64,000 bases of DNA, taken from assembly GCA_036504855.1 (NCBI GenBank), contig DASXUL010000132.1, forward strand, positions 21,103 to 85,102, read 5' to 3'. The notes beneath the pieces are model-generated. The model was given only the letters and a program-made list of their open reading frames with translations, was not told where the DNA came from and did not search any database. The position numbers and the translations under genes are program-made. Within the stretch, counting starts at the first letter, position 1; the number at the start of each line of letters is the position of its first letter. Source of the DNA: DASXUL01 sp036504855 (GTDB lineage Bacteria > Armatimonadota > DTGP01 > JAKQQT01). Positions 33,294-41,082 of this stretch are shown here, piece after piece.

Positions 33294-34991
33294 ATGAACG
33301 ACCGGGAGCGGTTCCAGGAAGAGGATTTCGAGTTTCCCGAAACGCGCCTGCGCGCCAGCGCGATGGTGGATGAGATCATCACCACGCGCCCGCCGGAGGA
33401 TCCGCGCCTGTTGCGCCAGCTTCTGCTGCTGCGCCACCAGTTGGAGGTGGACGAACGCCAGTTTGAAGAGGCCCGCGGGGCGCTGGCCGAGTTCGAGGAA
33501 GCCTATGAGAAGCTAACCCAGCCGGCCAACCGTCTGGCCACCTACCTCGGCGTTGCCGACGACGACGGCAATGTGCTGATCAGCCTCGGCGATCAGGAGT
33601 TCGTCGCCAAGGTGGACCCGACCATGGAGGAGCCGGACTTCCAGGTGGGCACGCGCGTCCGGGTGAATGAGGCCTACGCCGTTGTCGGCGAAATGGGCCC
33701 GCACCCCGCCGGACCCATCGTGAAGATCGCCGAAGTGCTGGATGATGAGCGCCTCCGCGTCTCCACCGATGCCCAGGGGATGAGCAGTCGCGTGGTCTCC
33801 CGCGCCGCAGCGCTGAAGGGCGCGGAGTTGAAGAAGGGCGACGAAGTCCGCATGGAGCCCTCGTTCCGCGTCGCTCTAGAACACTTCGCTCAGCAGGACG
33901 TACAGGACTACTTCCTGGAGACCGTGCCGGAGACTCCGTGGAGCGCCGTGGGCGGACAGGACGAAGCCATCCGCCTGATCCGGGACACCATAGAAGGCCC
34001 CATGCTGCACCCGGAGATCTACGAACGCTTCGAGAAGAAGCCGCTGAAGGGCATCCTTCTGTTCGGGCCTCCAGGGTGCGGCAAAACGCTCATCGGGAAG
34101 GCCACGGCCTACAACCTCACGCGCGAGTACAACCGGGTGACGGGCAAGGACATGAAGGAGTACTTCATGTATATCAACGGCCCGAAGATCCTCAATATGT
34201 GGCTCGGCGAGACCGAGCGCATGGTGCGCGAGATCTTCTCCACGGCGCGCGAAAAAGCCGCCAGCGGGCACATGGTCTTCATCTTCATCGACGAGGCCGA
34301 GTCCATCCTGCGCACGCGCAGCAGCGGACGCTACCTGAACATCTCCAACACCGTTGTGCCGCAGTTCGCCGCCGAGATGGATGGCCTCGTGAGCCTGGAG
34401 AACGTGGTGGTGCTCCTCACCTCCAACCGGCCGGACTACATCGACCCCGCCATCCTCCGCCCGGAGCGCATCGACCGCAAGGTGAAGATCAACCGCCCCG
34501 ATAAGCGCGCCAGCCGCGACATTCTGAACATCTACCTGCACGCCAACATCCCGCTGGACATCAGCTTCCTCGAGGCCAACGGATGCGATCGGGAGGACGC
34601 TCGGAACGCCCTCGTCAACGGTACGCTCAACTACATCTTCCGCCGCGAATCCGAGACGCGGTTCCTGGAGGTCTTCTTCCGAAACGGCGGCAGCGAAACG
34701 CTCTATTGGCGTGACCTGCTCTCGGGCGCCCTCCTGATGAGCGTGGTGGAACGCGCGAAGGACTTCGCCATCAAGCGGGCCATCGAGTCCGGCAACCCCG
34801 ACACGGGCCTCACGATGGAGGACATGGAGCGCGCCGCTAAAACGGAGTTCAAGGAAAACGAGATCTTCCCGAAATCCGACACGCAGGAAGATTGGCTGAA
34901 GCTGCTGGACTACGAGCCCGACAATGTGGTGAACGTGCGGCCCATCCGCCCCGAGTCGGATGCCCGCCGCGGCAAGAAGACCATCGTGTAG
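33294..34991 (+). CDS. arc: Proteasome-associated AAA ATPase (ARC/Mpa)
   Basis: Hexameric unfoldase that recognises Pup/UBact-tagged proteins and feeds them to the 20S proteasome. The 565-aa protein has an N-terminal coiled coil (about 38-80, LLRQLLLLRHQLEVDERQFE), OB-type domains (about 85-190), and an AAA module with Walker A GPPGCGKT at 258-265, Walker B FIFIDEAE near 329-336 and the sensor/Arg region AILRPERIDRKVKI. The C-terminus is KKTIV; the usual proteasome-docking end of Mpa/ARC is Gln-Tyr-Leu-like (HbYX), so the Tyr is missing. First gene of the proteasome cluster. Confidence 0.95.
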   Translation: MNDRERFQEEDFEFPETRLRASAMVDEIITTRPPEDPRLLRQLLLLRHQLEVDERQFEEARGALAEFEEAYEKLTQPANRLATYLGVADDDGNVLISLGDQEFVAKVDPTMEEPDFQVGTRVRVNEAYAVVGEMGPHPAGPIVKIAEVLDDERLRVSTDAQGMSSRVVSRAAALKGAELKKGDEVRMEPSFRVALEHFAQQDVQDYFLETVPETPWSAVGGQDEAIRLIRDTIEGPMLHPEIYERFEKKPLKGILLFGPPGCGKTLIGKATAYNLTREYNRVTGKDMKEYFMYINGPKILNMWLGETERMVREIFSTAREKAASGHMVFIFIDEAESILRTRSSGRYLNISNTVVPQFAAEMDGLVSLENVVVLLTSNRPDYIDPAILRPERIDRKVKINRPDKRASRDILNIYLHANIPLDISFLEANGCDREDARNALVNGTLNYIFRRESETRFLEVFFRNGGSETLYWRDLLSGALLMSVVERAKDFAIKRAIESGNPDTGLTMEDMERAAKTEFKENEIFPKSDTQEDWLKLLDYEPDNVVNVRPIRPESDARRGKKTIV

Positions 34992-35000
34992 GCAAGCGAT

Positions 35001-35116
35001 GGATCGCCTGGCCCCGAGGGGCCGGCTCAGCGGGCTAACGGCGCCTTCGCGCCGTGGCATCAGGGCGCGAAGGCGCCCTTGGTCTCCTGAGCCGGCCCCT
35101 CGGGGCCAGGCGATCC
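35001..35116. repeat. Nested palindrome, 29-bp perfect arms
   Basis: Arm 35001-35029 (starts ggatcgcctggccccgaggg) is the exact complement of 35088-35116. The core holds a second hairpin ggcgccttcgcgc...gcgcgaaggcgcc. It fills most of the gap between arc and the nitrilase gene and could reduce read-through. Confidence 0.9.
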
Positions 35117-35143
35117 GCCGCTTCAGGAGACCAATACCGACCC

Positions 35144-35968
35144 ATGAACGATCTCGAACCCACCCTGCGCGTGGCGGCCGTCCAGATGGATGTGGCCTTC
35201 GCCGATGTAGATTGCAACGTGTCCCGCGTGCTCTCCTTCCTCGATGATGCCGCTGGCGGCGGCGCGCGCCTGGCCGTCTTCCCCGAGTGCGTGCTCACGG
35301 GCTACGGGTTCGGCGGCGTGGAGGAGGCCTTGCCGGTCGCCCAGGCGGCCGCCCTGGCCATTCCGCGGATCGCCGGCGCTTGCGCGCGGCTTGGCGTAAC
35401 GGCGGTGGTCGGAACCCTGCTGCCGGACGGGTGTTCCATCTACAACTCCGCAATCATCTTCCTGCCGGATGGCTCTCAGCCGGCCGTCTACCGCAAGTGT
35501 CATTTGCCGTGGTTGGGCGTGGACAAGGTGGCCGGCAAGGGCCAGTCGCTGGATGTGGTGGAAACGCCGGCAGGGCGGCTGGGAACTCTGATCTGTTACG
35601 ACCTGCGGTTCCCGGAGGCGGCGCGCACGCTGGCGCTGCGCGGCGCCGAGATCATCTGCGTGCCCACGAACTGGCCCCAGGGAGCGGAAACGGCCCCCGG
35701 CTTCGTTACGCGAGCGCGGGCCTGGGAGAACCGGGCCTTCGTGGCGGCATGCAACCGGGTGGGCTCTGAGCGCGGTTTCACCTTCATCGGGCGGAGCCAG
35801 ATAGTGAACCCCTCCGGCGAGATCCTGGCCGAAGCGGGCGCCTCTGAGGAGGTCATCCTGACGGCCGATATCCGGCCCCATGACGCCCACGAGAAGAAGG
35901 TCATCGTCCGGAAGGGCGAATTCGAAATGGACCTGTTCGGCGACCGCCGGCCGGAAATATACGAGTAG
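35144..35968 (+). CDS. Carbon-nitrogen hydrolase (nitrilase superfamily)
   Basis: Amidase of the Nit/omega-amidase type, 274 aa. The catalytic Glu-Lys-Cys triad is visible: AVFPECVLTGYG (Glu), YRKCHLPWLGVDK (Lys) and LICYDLRFPEAAR (Cys), then VPTNWPQGAE and RAWENRAFVAACNRVG. ATG 35144 (MNDLEPTLRVAAVQMDV) with AGGAG twelve bases upstream was chosen; the longer frame runs through the palindrome. Located between arc and dop, so a role with the tagging pathway is possible, for example removing an amide or recycling small products, but nothing in the sequence proves it. Confidence 0.92.
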   Translation: MNDLEPTLRVAAVQMDVAFADVDCNVSRVLSFLDDAAGGGARLAVFPECVLTGYGFGGVEEALPVAQAAALAIPRIAGACARLGVTAVVGTLLPDGCSIYNSAIIFLPDGSQPAVYRKCHLPWLGVDKVAGKGQSLDVVETPAGRLGTLICYDLRFPEAARTLALRGAEIICVPTNWPQGAETAPGFVTRARAWENRAFVAACNRVGSERGFTFIGRSQIVNPSGEILAEAGASEEVILTADIRPHDAHEKKVIVRKGEFEMDLFGDRRPEIYE

Positions 35969-36074
35969 TCATCAGTGTCAGTAGTCAGTCATCAGCCAGA
36001 GGACCCTCCAAGCCGGAGCACCGCGCTGATGACCGATGACTCGGGACTGATAACTGAGGACTGAGTACTGACGG
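35966..36074. repeat. Heptad-armed palindrome D (nitrilase/dop)
   Basis: agtcatc agtgtc agtagtc agtcatc on the left and ctgatgaccgatgactcggg, actgataactgaggactgag on the right enclose a unique core (cagaggaccctccaagccgg). It ends nine bases before the dop start. Confidence 0.8.
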
Positions 36075-36082
36075 CTATCTCC

Positions 36083-37564
36083 ATGTACGGCATCGAAACG
36101 GAATACGGCATCCACGTTGAAGGGAAGGGCGCGTCTGACATGGTGTCGGAGGCGCGGGCGGTGGTGCGCGCCTACCGCGGCCGGTTCGCCGCGCCGTGGA
36201 ACTACGGCGCCGAGAGCCCGCGCCACGATATGCGGGGCTTTGAAGTGGCGCGGCTCACTCATGACGCCACGGACGCCCAGTTCGAGCGTGGCAGCGCCCA
36301 CTTCGCCAGCGCAACTGATGAACGAAGCGACCGTGTGTTGCCGAACGGCGCCCGCCTCTACAACGACCACGGTCACCCCGAATACGCCACGCCCGAATGC
36401 CGTAGCTTGCAGGACCTCGTTGCCCAGGATCGCGCCGGCGAGCGCATCTTGTTTCAGTGCGCGCTGGAGCGCGCCGTCGAAGGCGCCGCCGTCACCCTCT
36501 ACAAGAACAACACCGACTTCCACGGGGCCTCCTATGGCTGTCATGAGGGTTATCTGGCCTCGCGGGAAGTCCCGTTCGAGGAACTCAAGGCGGCCATGCT
36601 GCCCTTCCTGGTGACGCGACAGATCTACGCCGGAGCCGGAAAGGTGGGCGTTGAGCCCGCTGTTCGCACGGACTGTTCGTTCCAGCTTAGCCAGAGGGCG
36701 GATTTCATCTCGGAAGAGGCCAGCGTAGATACGCTGGCGAGGCGGCCGATCTTCAACACCCGGGATGAGCCGCACGCCGATGCGCGGCGCTACCGCCGCG
36801 TTCATGTGATCGTCGGCGACGCGAATATGAGCGAGATGGCCACCGCCCTGAAGGTGGGCGCCACGGCGCTGGCGCTGCGCCTGCTGGAATCCGGCTGGCG
36901 GCCCAACCTGACGCTTCAGAACCCGGTGAAAGCCATCCGCGATATCTCGCGCGATCCAACCCGGGCCTGGCGCGTGGAACTGGAAGGACATCGCACCATC
37001 TCCGCCGTCGATATCCAGCGCGTCTACTGCGAGGAGGCCCTGGACTGCCTGACGGGCCTGCCGGAAGACCTTCGCTGGGCCGGCGAGGAGTGGCGGCGCA
37101 CGTTGGGCCTGCTCGAATCGGACCCGATGGCTCTCTCCGACCGCGTGGATTGGGTCGCCAAGCTCCGCCTCCTGGATGCGTTCCGCGAGGAAGAGCGCCT
37201 CGAATGGAGCGACCCCATGATGACCAGCCTGGACCTCGCCTACTCGGACATCGACCCCGAGGCCGGCCTCTATCACGGGCTGGAACAGGACGGCCACGCC
37301 GCGCGCCTTGTCGACGACGCCGCCGTGGAACGGGCGATGCTGACGCCGCCGGAGGATACCCGGGCGGCGGTGCGTGGCGCCTTCGTGGAGCGGTTTCCCG
37401 AGGAGATTGAAGCGATTTCGTGGGGCGGCATCGCCCTGAAGAACGGAAGTGGCCGCACGGTTGTTGAATTGGGTATCACGAATGCGGAGACGTCTCGAGA
37501 TCTGGCCGCCCGCGTCCGCCGGGCGTCCAGCGCGCGCGAGGCGGCGGACCTGTTGAAGGCATGA
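36083..37564 (+). CDS. dop: Deamidase/depupylase Dop
   Basis: ATP-binding carboxylate-amine-ligase-fold enzyme that deamidates the C-terminal Gln of the tag and removes it from conjugates. The 493-aa product begins MYGIETEYGIHVEG, with the metal-binding Glu residues, and carries an insertion (about residues 40-90, through RLTHDATDAQFERGS) where Dop has its Dop-loop and PafA does not; the next motif is GARLYNDHGHPEYATPEC with the catalytic-site Asp. Other shared segments are CHEGYLASREVPFEEL and VIVGDANMSEMATALKVG. No SD precedes the start, which follows heptad repeat D. pup/UBact lies 56 bp downstream. Confidence 0.92.
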   Translation: MYGIETEYGIHVEGKGASDMVSEARAVVRAYRGRFAAPWNYGAESPRHDMRGFEVARLTHDATDAQFERGSAHFASATDERSDRVLPNGARLYNDHGHPEYATPECRSLQDLVAQDRAGERILFQCALERAVEGAAVTLYKNNTDFHGASYGCHEGYLASREVPFEELKAAMLPFLVTRQIYAGAGKVGVEPAVRTDCSFQLSQRADFISEEASVDTLARRPIFNTRDEPHADARRYRRVHVIVGDANMSEMATALKVGATALALRLLESGWRPNLTLQNPVKAIRDISRDPTRAWRVELEGHRTISAVDIQRVYCEEALDCLTGLPEDLRWAGEEWRRTLGLLESDPMALSDRVDWVAKLRLLDAFREEERLEWSDPMMTSLDLAYSDIDPEAGLYHGLEQDGHAARLVDDAAVERAMLTPPEDTRAAVRGAFVERFPEEIEAISWGGIALKNGSGRTVVELGITNAETSRDLAARVRRASSAREAADLLKA

Positions 37565-37620
37565 CCCCGCCGCGGCGAGGTCGCTGGGAATGACCTTCCC
37601 AGGGAGTGGAGGAACGAACC

Positions 37621-37806
37621 ATGACGGCAGTATTCGAGGAGCGCCGGCAGCTCCCAACCCCTGAGCCGGAGCGCCGCCTCGGCGACGGCGGCGGCGGCCC
37701 GGGCCGGCCAGACGTCAAGCGCCCGGACACCCGCAAGCTGATGGACCGCATGAAGCGCGTCGATCCAGACCAGGCTAAGCGCTATCGCCAACGCAGCGGC
37801 CAGTAA
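37621..37806 (+). CDS. ubact: UBact, Pup-like protein modifier
   Basis: Small protein tag conjugated to lysines of targets for proteasomal degradation. The 61-aa protein is disordered and charged, Pro/Gly/Arg-rich in the first half (TPEPERRLGDGGGGPGRPDV) and ends MKRVDPDQAKRYRQRSGQ. The RVDP-Q-RYRQRSG(E/Q) ending is the UBact signature rather than the GGQ/GGE ending of actinobacterial Pup. The terminal Gln implies that Dop must deamidate it to Glu before PafA can use it. ATG 37621 has GGAGGAAC at ideal spacing; an ATG 15 bp upstream is less well placed. Lies between dop and prcB. Confidence 0.93.
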   Translation: MTAVFEERRQLPTPEPERRLGDGGGGPGRPDVKRPDTRKLMDRMKRVDPDQAKRYRQRSGQ

Positions 37807-37878
37807 CCTACCCTGCGGAACGTACCGTAGGCGGCAACGTGATACAAGCGTGCCGCCAGTTGCGGAAGCCTTACTCTC

Positions 37879-38028
37879 ACGTCATTCCGAGCGAAGCGAG
37901 GAATCTCGTCCTGACCCATCTGTTCAGGATGCGGTCCAAGCACACGAGCAAAGGTCTGCACGGGTGCTTGGGAACTTGCCTGTAGCGGCGGGTCAGGACG
38001 AGATTCCTCGCTTCGCTCGGAATGACGT
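37879..38028. repeat. 39-bp-arm palindrome, GTCATTCCGAGCGAAGCGAGG type
   Basis: Arm 37879-37917 (acgtcattccgagcgaagcg...) is the exact complement of 37990-38028. The inside holds ccaagcac...gtgcttgg. Located between UBact and prcB. The same arm sequence is a widespread intergenic palindrome in diverse bacteria; a diverged relative is at 56154-56296. Confidence 0.92.
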
Positions 38029-38084
38029 GGGACGCGAAAGCCGCATTCCGAGTAGGTCCCAGTTCGAAGAGAGAGGACGCCAGT

Positions 38085-38882
38085 TTGAACATGACATCCG
38101 AGGGGCCGGCCTTCCAGACAACGGCCGGCGATTTCTACGGCCTGCTGGAGCGCGCGCATAGCCCGTTCACCCAAAGAGGCCCCGCTGCCGGGCCGGGCGC
38201 GGTGACGGAGGTCCACGGCACTACGGTCATCGCGGTCAAGTACAAGGACGGCGTGTTGAACGTGGGGGACCGTCGCGCCACCGGCGGCACGGCCATCATG
38301 TATGACCGCGCCGAGAAGCTCATGGCTCTGGACAGCCACACGCTCATCGCCATCTCGGGCTCCTACGCCACGGCGCTGAATATCGTGCGCTACCTTCAGC
38401 ATGCGTTCAAATACTACGCGCGCACCCAGCTTCAGGAGATGAGCCTGGACGGAAAGCTCTCCGAGTTGGGCCGCATGATCGCGCAGAATCTGCCGAACGC
38501 CATGCAGGGGTTCGGCGCCTTTCTCCCCGTCCTCAGCGCGTACGACGCCGTTACCAACGAAGGGCGCATCTATTTTTACGACGGCATGGGCGCCCGGTTT
38601 GAAACAGCCGAGTTCGGCGCCGCCGGCAGCGGCAGCGCCCCCATCCGCGGCGCCTTCGACTACATCCTCAAGACCCGGGGCCCGTTCCACGAGATGAGCC
38701 GACAGGAGGCCCTGCGCGAATGCCTGGTGCTGCTGGATATCGCCGCCGATCTGGATAGCGCCACCGGCGGCTACGGCAAGGTGCTTCCGGCCGCCAAGGC
38801 CGTGGAGCGCACTGGAGTGCTGGACATCTCCGAAGATGAGATGAACGTCATCCTGAAGGACATCAACCGCCGCGAGAGTTGA
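38085..38882 (+). CDS. prcB: 20S proteasome beta subunit
   Basis: Catalytic N-terminal nucleophile hydrolase subunit. A propeptide of about 45 residues ends in VTEVHG, then mature Thr1 begins TTVIAVKYKDGVLNVGDRRA; counting from Thr1, Asp17 (GDRRA) and Lys33 (AEKLM) fall in the exact catalytic positions. Total 265 aa from the chosen start. The start is taken as TTG 38085, because AGAGAGG lies eight bases before it; ATG 38091 is the alternative with poorer spacing. Followed by prcA after 12 bp. The gap upstream holds the 39-bp-arm palindrome. Confidence 0.93.
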   Translation: MNMTSEGPAFQTTAGDFYGLLERAHSPFTQRGPAAGPGAVTEVHGTTVIAVKYKDGVLNVGDRRATGGTAIMYDRAEKLMALDSHTLIAISGSYATALNIVRYLQHAFKYYARTQLQEMSLDGKLSELGRMIAQNLPNAMQGFGAFLPVLSAYDAVTNEGRIYFYDGMGARFETAEFGAAGSGSAPIRGAFDYILKTRGPFHEMSRQEALRECLVLLDIAADLDSATGGYGKVLPAAKAVERTGVLDISEDEMNVILKDINRRES

Positions 38883-38894
38883 CGGAGACAAGCT

Positions 38895-39659
38895 ATGGTA
38901 ACCCCTTACGATTTCAATGAATCGGTCCAGCACCGCGCCGAGTATGTGGAGGAGCGCCTTCGTGACGGCAGCCCCGTGGTGGGCATGAAATACCGGGACG
39001 GGCTGCTGCTCCTCAGCATGAAACGAACGCAACGCAAGGTCTTCGAAGTGTACGACCGCCTGATGATGTCCGCCATCGGAAACCAGGCAGACATCGAGGC
39101 CGTGCGCATCGCCGCCCTCGACTTTGCCCATCAGGAAGGGTTCTCCCGCAGTCCCGACGACGTTACGGTGAACCGCATCGTGGGTTTCGCGCTCAGCCCG
39201 CCCCTGAAGAAGGCGTTCGGCGATGCGTGGGCGTCGCCCGTGGTGTTCCGCGGCGTCTTCGCGGAGCTTGCCGGCGCCGGCAGCCCGGACCGTTTCGCAA
39301 CTCTTAACTACGATGGAGAGTTCGCATTCAGCGAGGACTTCGCCGTGGCGGCGGGATCCAGCTATGCGGAGGAGGCCATGGTCGAACGCTTGCGTGAGGC
39401 GAAGGCCGATGTACCCCTGGACGAGGCCATTCGCGCGGCGGTGGAAGCGTGGGCCCTTGGCCACCGCGCCGGCTCCCAACCGCGGGCCCTGAAGGCTGAG
39501 GACGACGATGCGGGCGAACCCCCCGTGCCGCTGGACGAGTACATCCAGACGCAGATGAAGGACCTCGTCGTGGAGGCGGCCGTGCTGGATCGCCAGATCG
39601 CCCGCGACGCCAAGTTTCGCCTGTTGCAGGAGGTGGATTGGAAAGACGCCCTCAAATGA
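38895..39659 (+). CDS. prcA: 20S proteasome alpha subunit
   Basis: Structural outer ring subunit, 254 aa, lacking a catalytic Thr. The N-terminal gating helix region (MVTPYDFNESVQHRAEYVEE) is followed by SPVVGMKYRDGLLLLSMKRT, KVFEVYDRLMMSAIGNQADI and HQEGFSRSPDDVTVNRIV, in the order of PrcA. A charged linker (KAEDDDAGEPP) precedes a C-terminal helix. SD GGAGAC before ATG 38895. Forms the core particle with PrcB; ARC docks on this ring. Confidence 0.93.
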   Translation: MVTPYDFNESVQHRAEYVEERLRDGSPVVGMKYRDGLLLLSMKRTQRKVFEVYDRLMMSAIGNQADIEAVRIAALDFAHQEGFSRSPDDVTVNRIVGFALSPPLKKAFGDAWASPVVFRGVFAELAGAGSPDRFATLNYDGEFAFSEDFAVAAGSSYAEEAMVERLREAKADVPLDEAIRAAVEAWALGHRAGSQPRALKAEDDDAGEPPVPLDEYIQTQMKDLVVEAAVLDRQIARDAKFRLLQEVDWKDALK

Positions 39660-39746
39660 TGAATGATGTACGATGAACGGCTGCCATCCGGCGCTCCGCG
39701 CCGAGGGGCGGTCGCCTATTGAACATCGTCACCGTTCGGAGGGTTT

Positions 39747-40517
39747 ATGTCAGGATTGTTGGCGGGGAAAACGGCGCTTGTCATGGGGGTGCGCAATAAG
39801 TGGTCCATCGCTTGGGCTATTGCGAATGCCTACGTACAGCATGGCGCCCAGTTGGTCCTCACATATCAGGGAGAGCGCGAGGAAAGGGCCGTGCGCGGCC
39901 TTGGGGAAGATCTGGGCGCTTCGCTGGTTCTGCCGTGCGACGTCTCCGATTCCAGCCAGGTGCAGGGGCTTTTCGAGCGCATCGGCGAAGAGTATGGAAC
40001 GCTGGACGCCTATGTGCACGCGGTGGCCTTCGCCCGTAAGGAAGACCTCTCCGGCATGTTTGCGGACACCCCGCGTGACCACTATCTCCTGGCGCAGGAG
40101 ATCAGCGTCTTTTCCTTCGTGGAATGCGTTAGATATGCCGCCCCGCTGATGAAGAACGGCGGCTCGGCGATGACGCTAACCTATTTGGGCGCCGAGCGCG
40201 CCATCCCGAACTACAACGTCATGGGCGTGGCCAAGGCAGCGTTGGAAGCGAGCATGCGCTACCTCAGCGCCGACCTCGGCAAGGCCGACATCCGCGTGAA
40301 CGCTATCAGCGCCGGCCCCATCAAGACCCTGTCCGCCAAGGGCATCTCCGATTTCGACGAGATGCTGAGGATATTTGTCTCCCGCGCCCCGATTCCCCGC
40401 ATCGTTGAGCAGGATGAAGTGGCCGGCGTGGCGGTTTTCCTGGCCAGTGACCTTTCGAAGTGCGTTAGCGGCGAAGTCATCCACGCCGACAATGGGTATC
40501 ATATTGTCGGCCTGTGA
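39747..40517 (+). CDS. fabI: Enoyl-[ACP] reductase FabI
   Basis: NADH-dependent reductase for the last step of fatty acid elongation. The 256-aa SDR protein begins SGLLAGKTALVMGVRNKWSI with the atypical FabI nucleotide-binding loop, has the catalytic Tyr-x6-Lys (PNYNVMGVAKAALEASMRYL), LTYLGAERAIP and INAISAGPIKTLSAKGI. GGAGGG precedes ATG 39747. It is a housekeeping gene inside the proteasome cluster, 87 bp after prcA; co-transcription is likely but functional linkage is unknown. Confidence 0.95.
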   Translation: MSGLLAGKTALVMGVRNKWSIAWAIANAYVQHGAQLVLTYQGEREERAVRGLGEDLGASLVLPCDVSDSSQVQGLFERIGEEYGTLDAYVHAVAFARKEDLSGMFADTPRDHYLLAQEISVFSFVECVRYAAPLMKNGGSAMTLTYLGAERAIPNYNVMGVAKAALEASMRYLSADLGKADIRVNAISAGPIKTLSAKGISDFDEMLRIFVSRAPIPRIVEQDEVAGVAVFLASDLSKCVSGEVIHADNGYHIVGL

Positions 40518-40524
40518 GGGATTC

Positions 40525-40632
40525 GAGTCATCAGTTCTCAGTCGTCAGTGATCAGTTCAAAGGCTATGCCAAAGCAGACGCCGCGCTCTTGGGCTCCGCT
40601 ATCCGGCTGATGACTGATAACTGACGACTTCA
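40525..40632. repeat. Heptad-armed palindrome E (fabI/UPF0145 gene)
   Basis: Left heptads agtcatc agttctc agtcgtc agtgatc; right ctgatgactgataactgacg; the core includes aggctatgccaaagcagacg and tccgctatccgg. Confidence 0.8.
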
Positions 40633-40649
40633 ATACAAGGATCTGAGTC

Positions 40650-40964
40650 ATGATCGTTACCACAGGCAATGAAGTCCAGGGCCGCACCATCGGCCATTAC
40701 ATCGGGGTCGTGCGCGGGCTCGTTGTGCGCTCTCCCAATATCGCCCAGGGGTTCGTGGGAGGCATCCAGCAGGTGTTCGGCGGCCACATCGACGCTTACG
40801 TCGAGGTCTGCGAGCAGGCCCGCCAGGATGCTTTCAACCGCATGGTGGAGCACGCCCTCGCCATGGGCGCGGACGCCATCATCGGCATGCGCTATGATGC
40901 CACCGAGTTCACGGCGAGCGTCACCGAAGTGCTCGCCTACGGAACTGCCGTGAAATTGAGCTGA
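40650..40964 (+). CDS. UPF0145 / YbjQ family protein
   Basis: A 104-aa protein of the UPF0145 (YbjQ) family, pentameric in solved structures but without an established function. It shows GRTIGHYIGVVRGLVVRSPN, FNRMVEHALAMGADAIIGMR and a terminal strand YGTAVKLS. AAGGATCTGAGTC before ATG 40650 gives an acceptable SD despite the upstream heptad repeat. It lies between fabI and pafA. Confidence 0.9.
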   Translation: MIVTTGNEVQGRTIGHYIGVVRGLVVRSPNIAQGFVGGIQQVFGGHIDAYVEVCEQARQDAFNRMVEHALAMGADAIIGMRYDATEFTASVTEVLAYGTAVKLS

Positions 40965-41082
40965 GGCGTCGGGGATGAGGTCTTGGGTCTTGGAGGGCCC
41001 AGCGTGTCGTCTTCCAGCGCCCAAGACCAAGGACCCAGCGCCTATGTACGTTCAGTCTCCGCGGAATCGGAAATCCGGGCCG

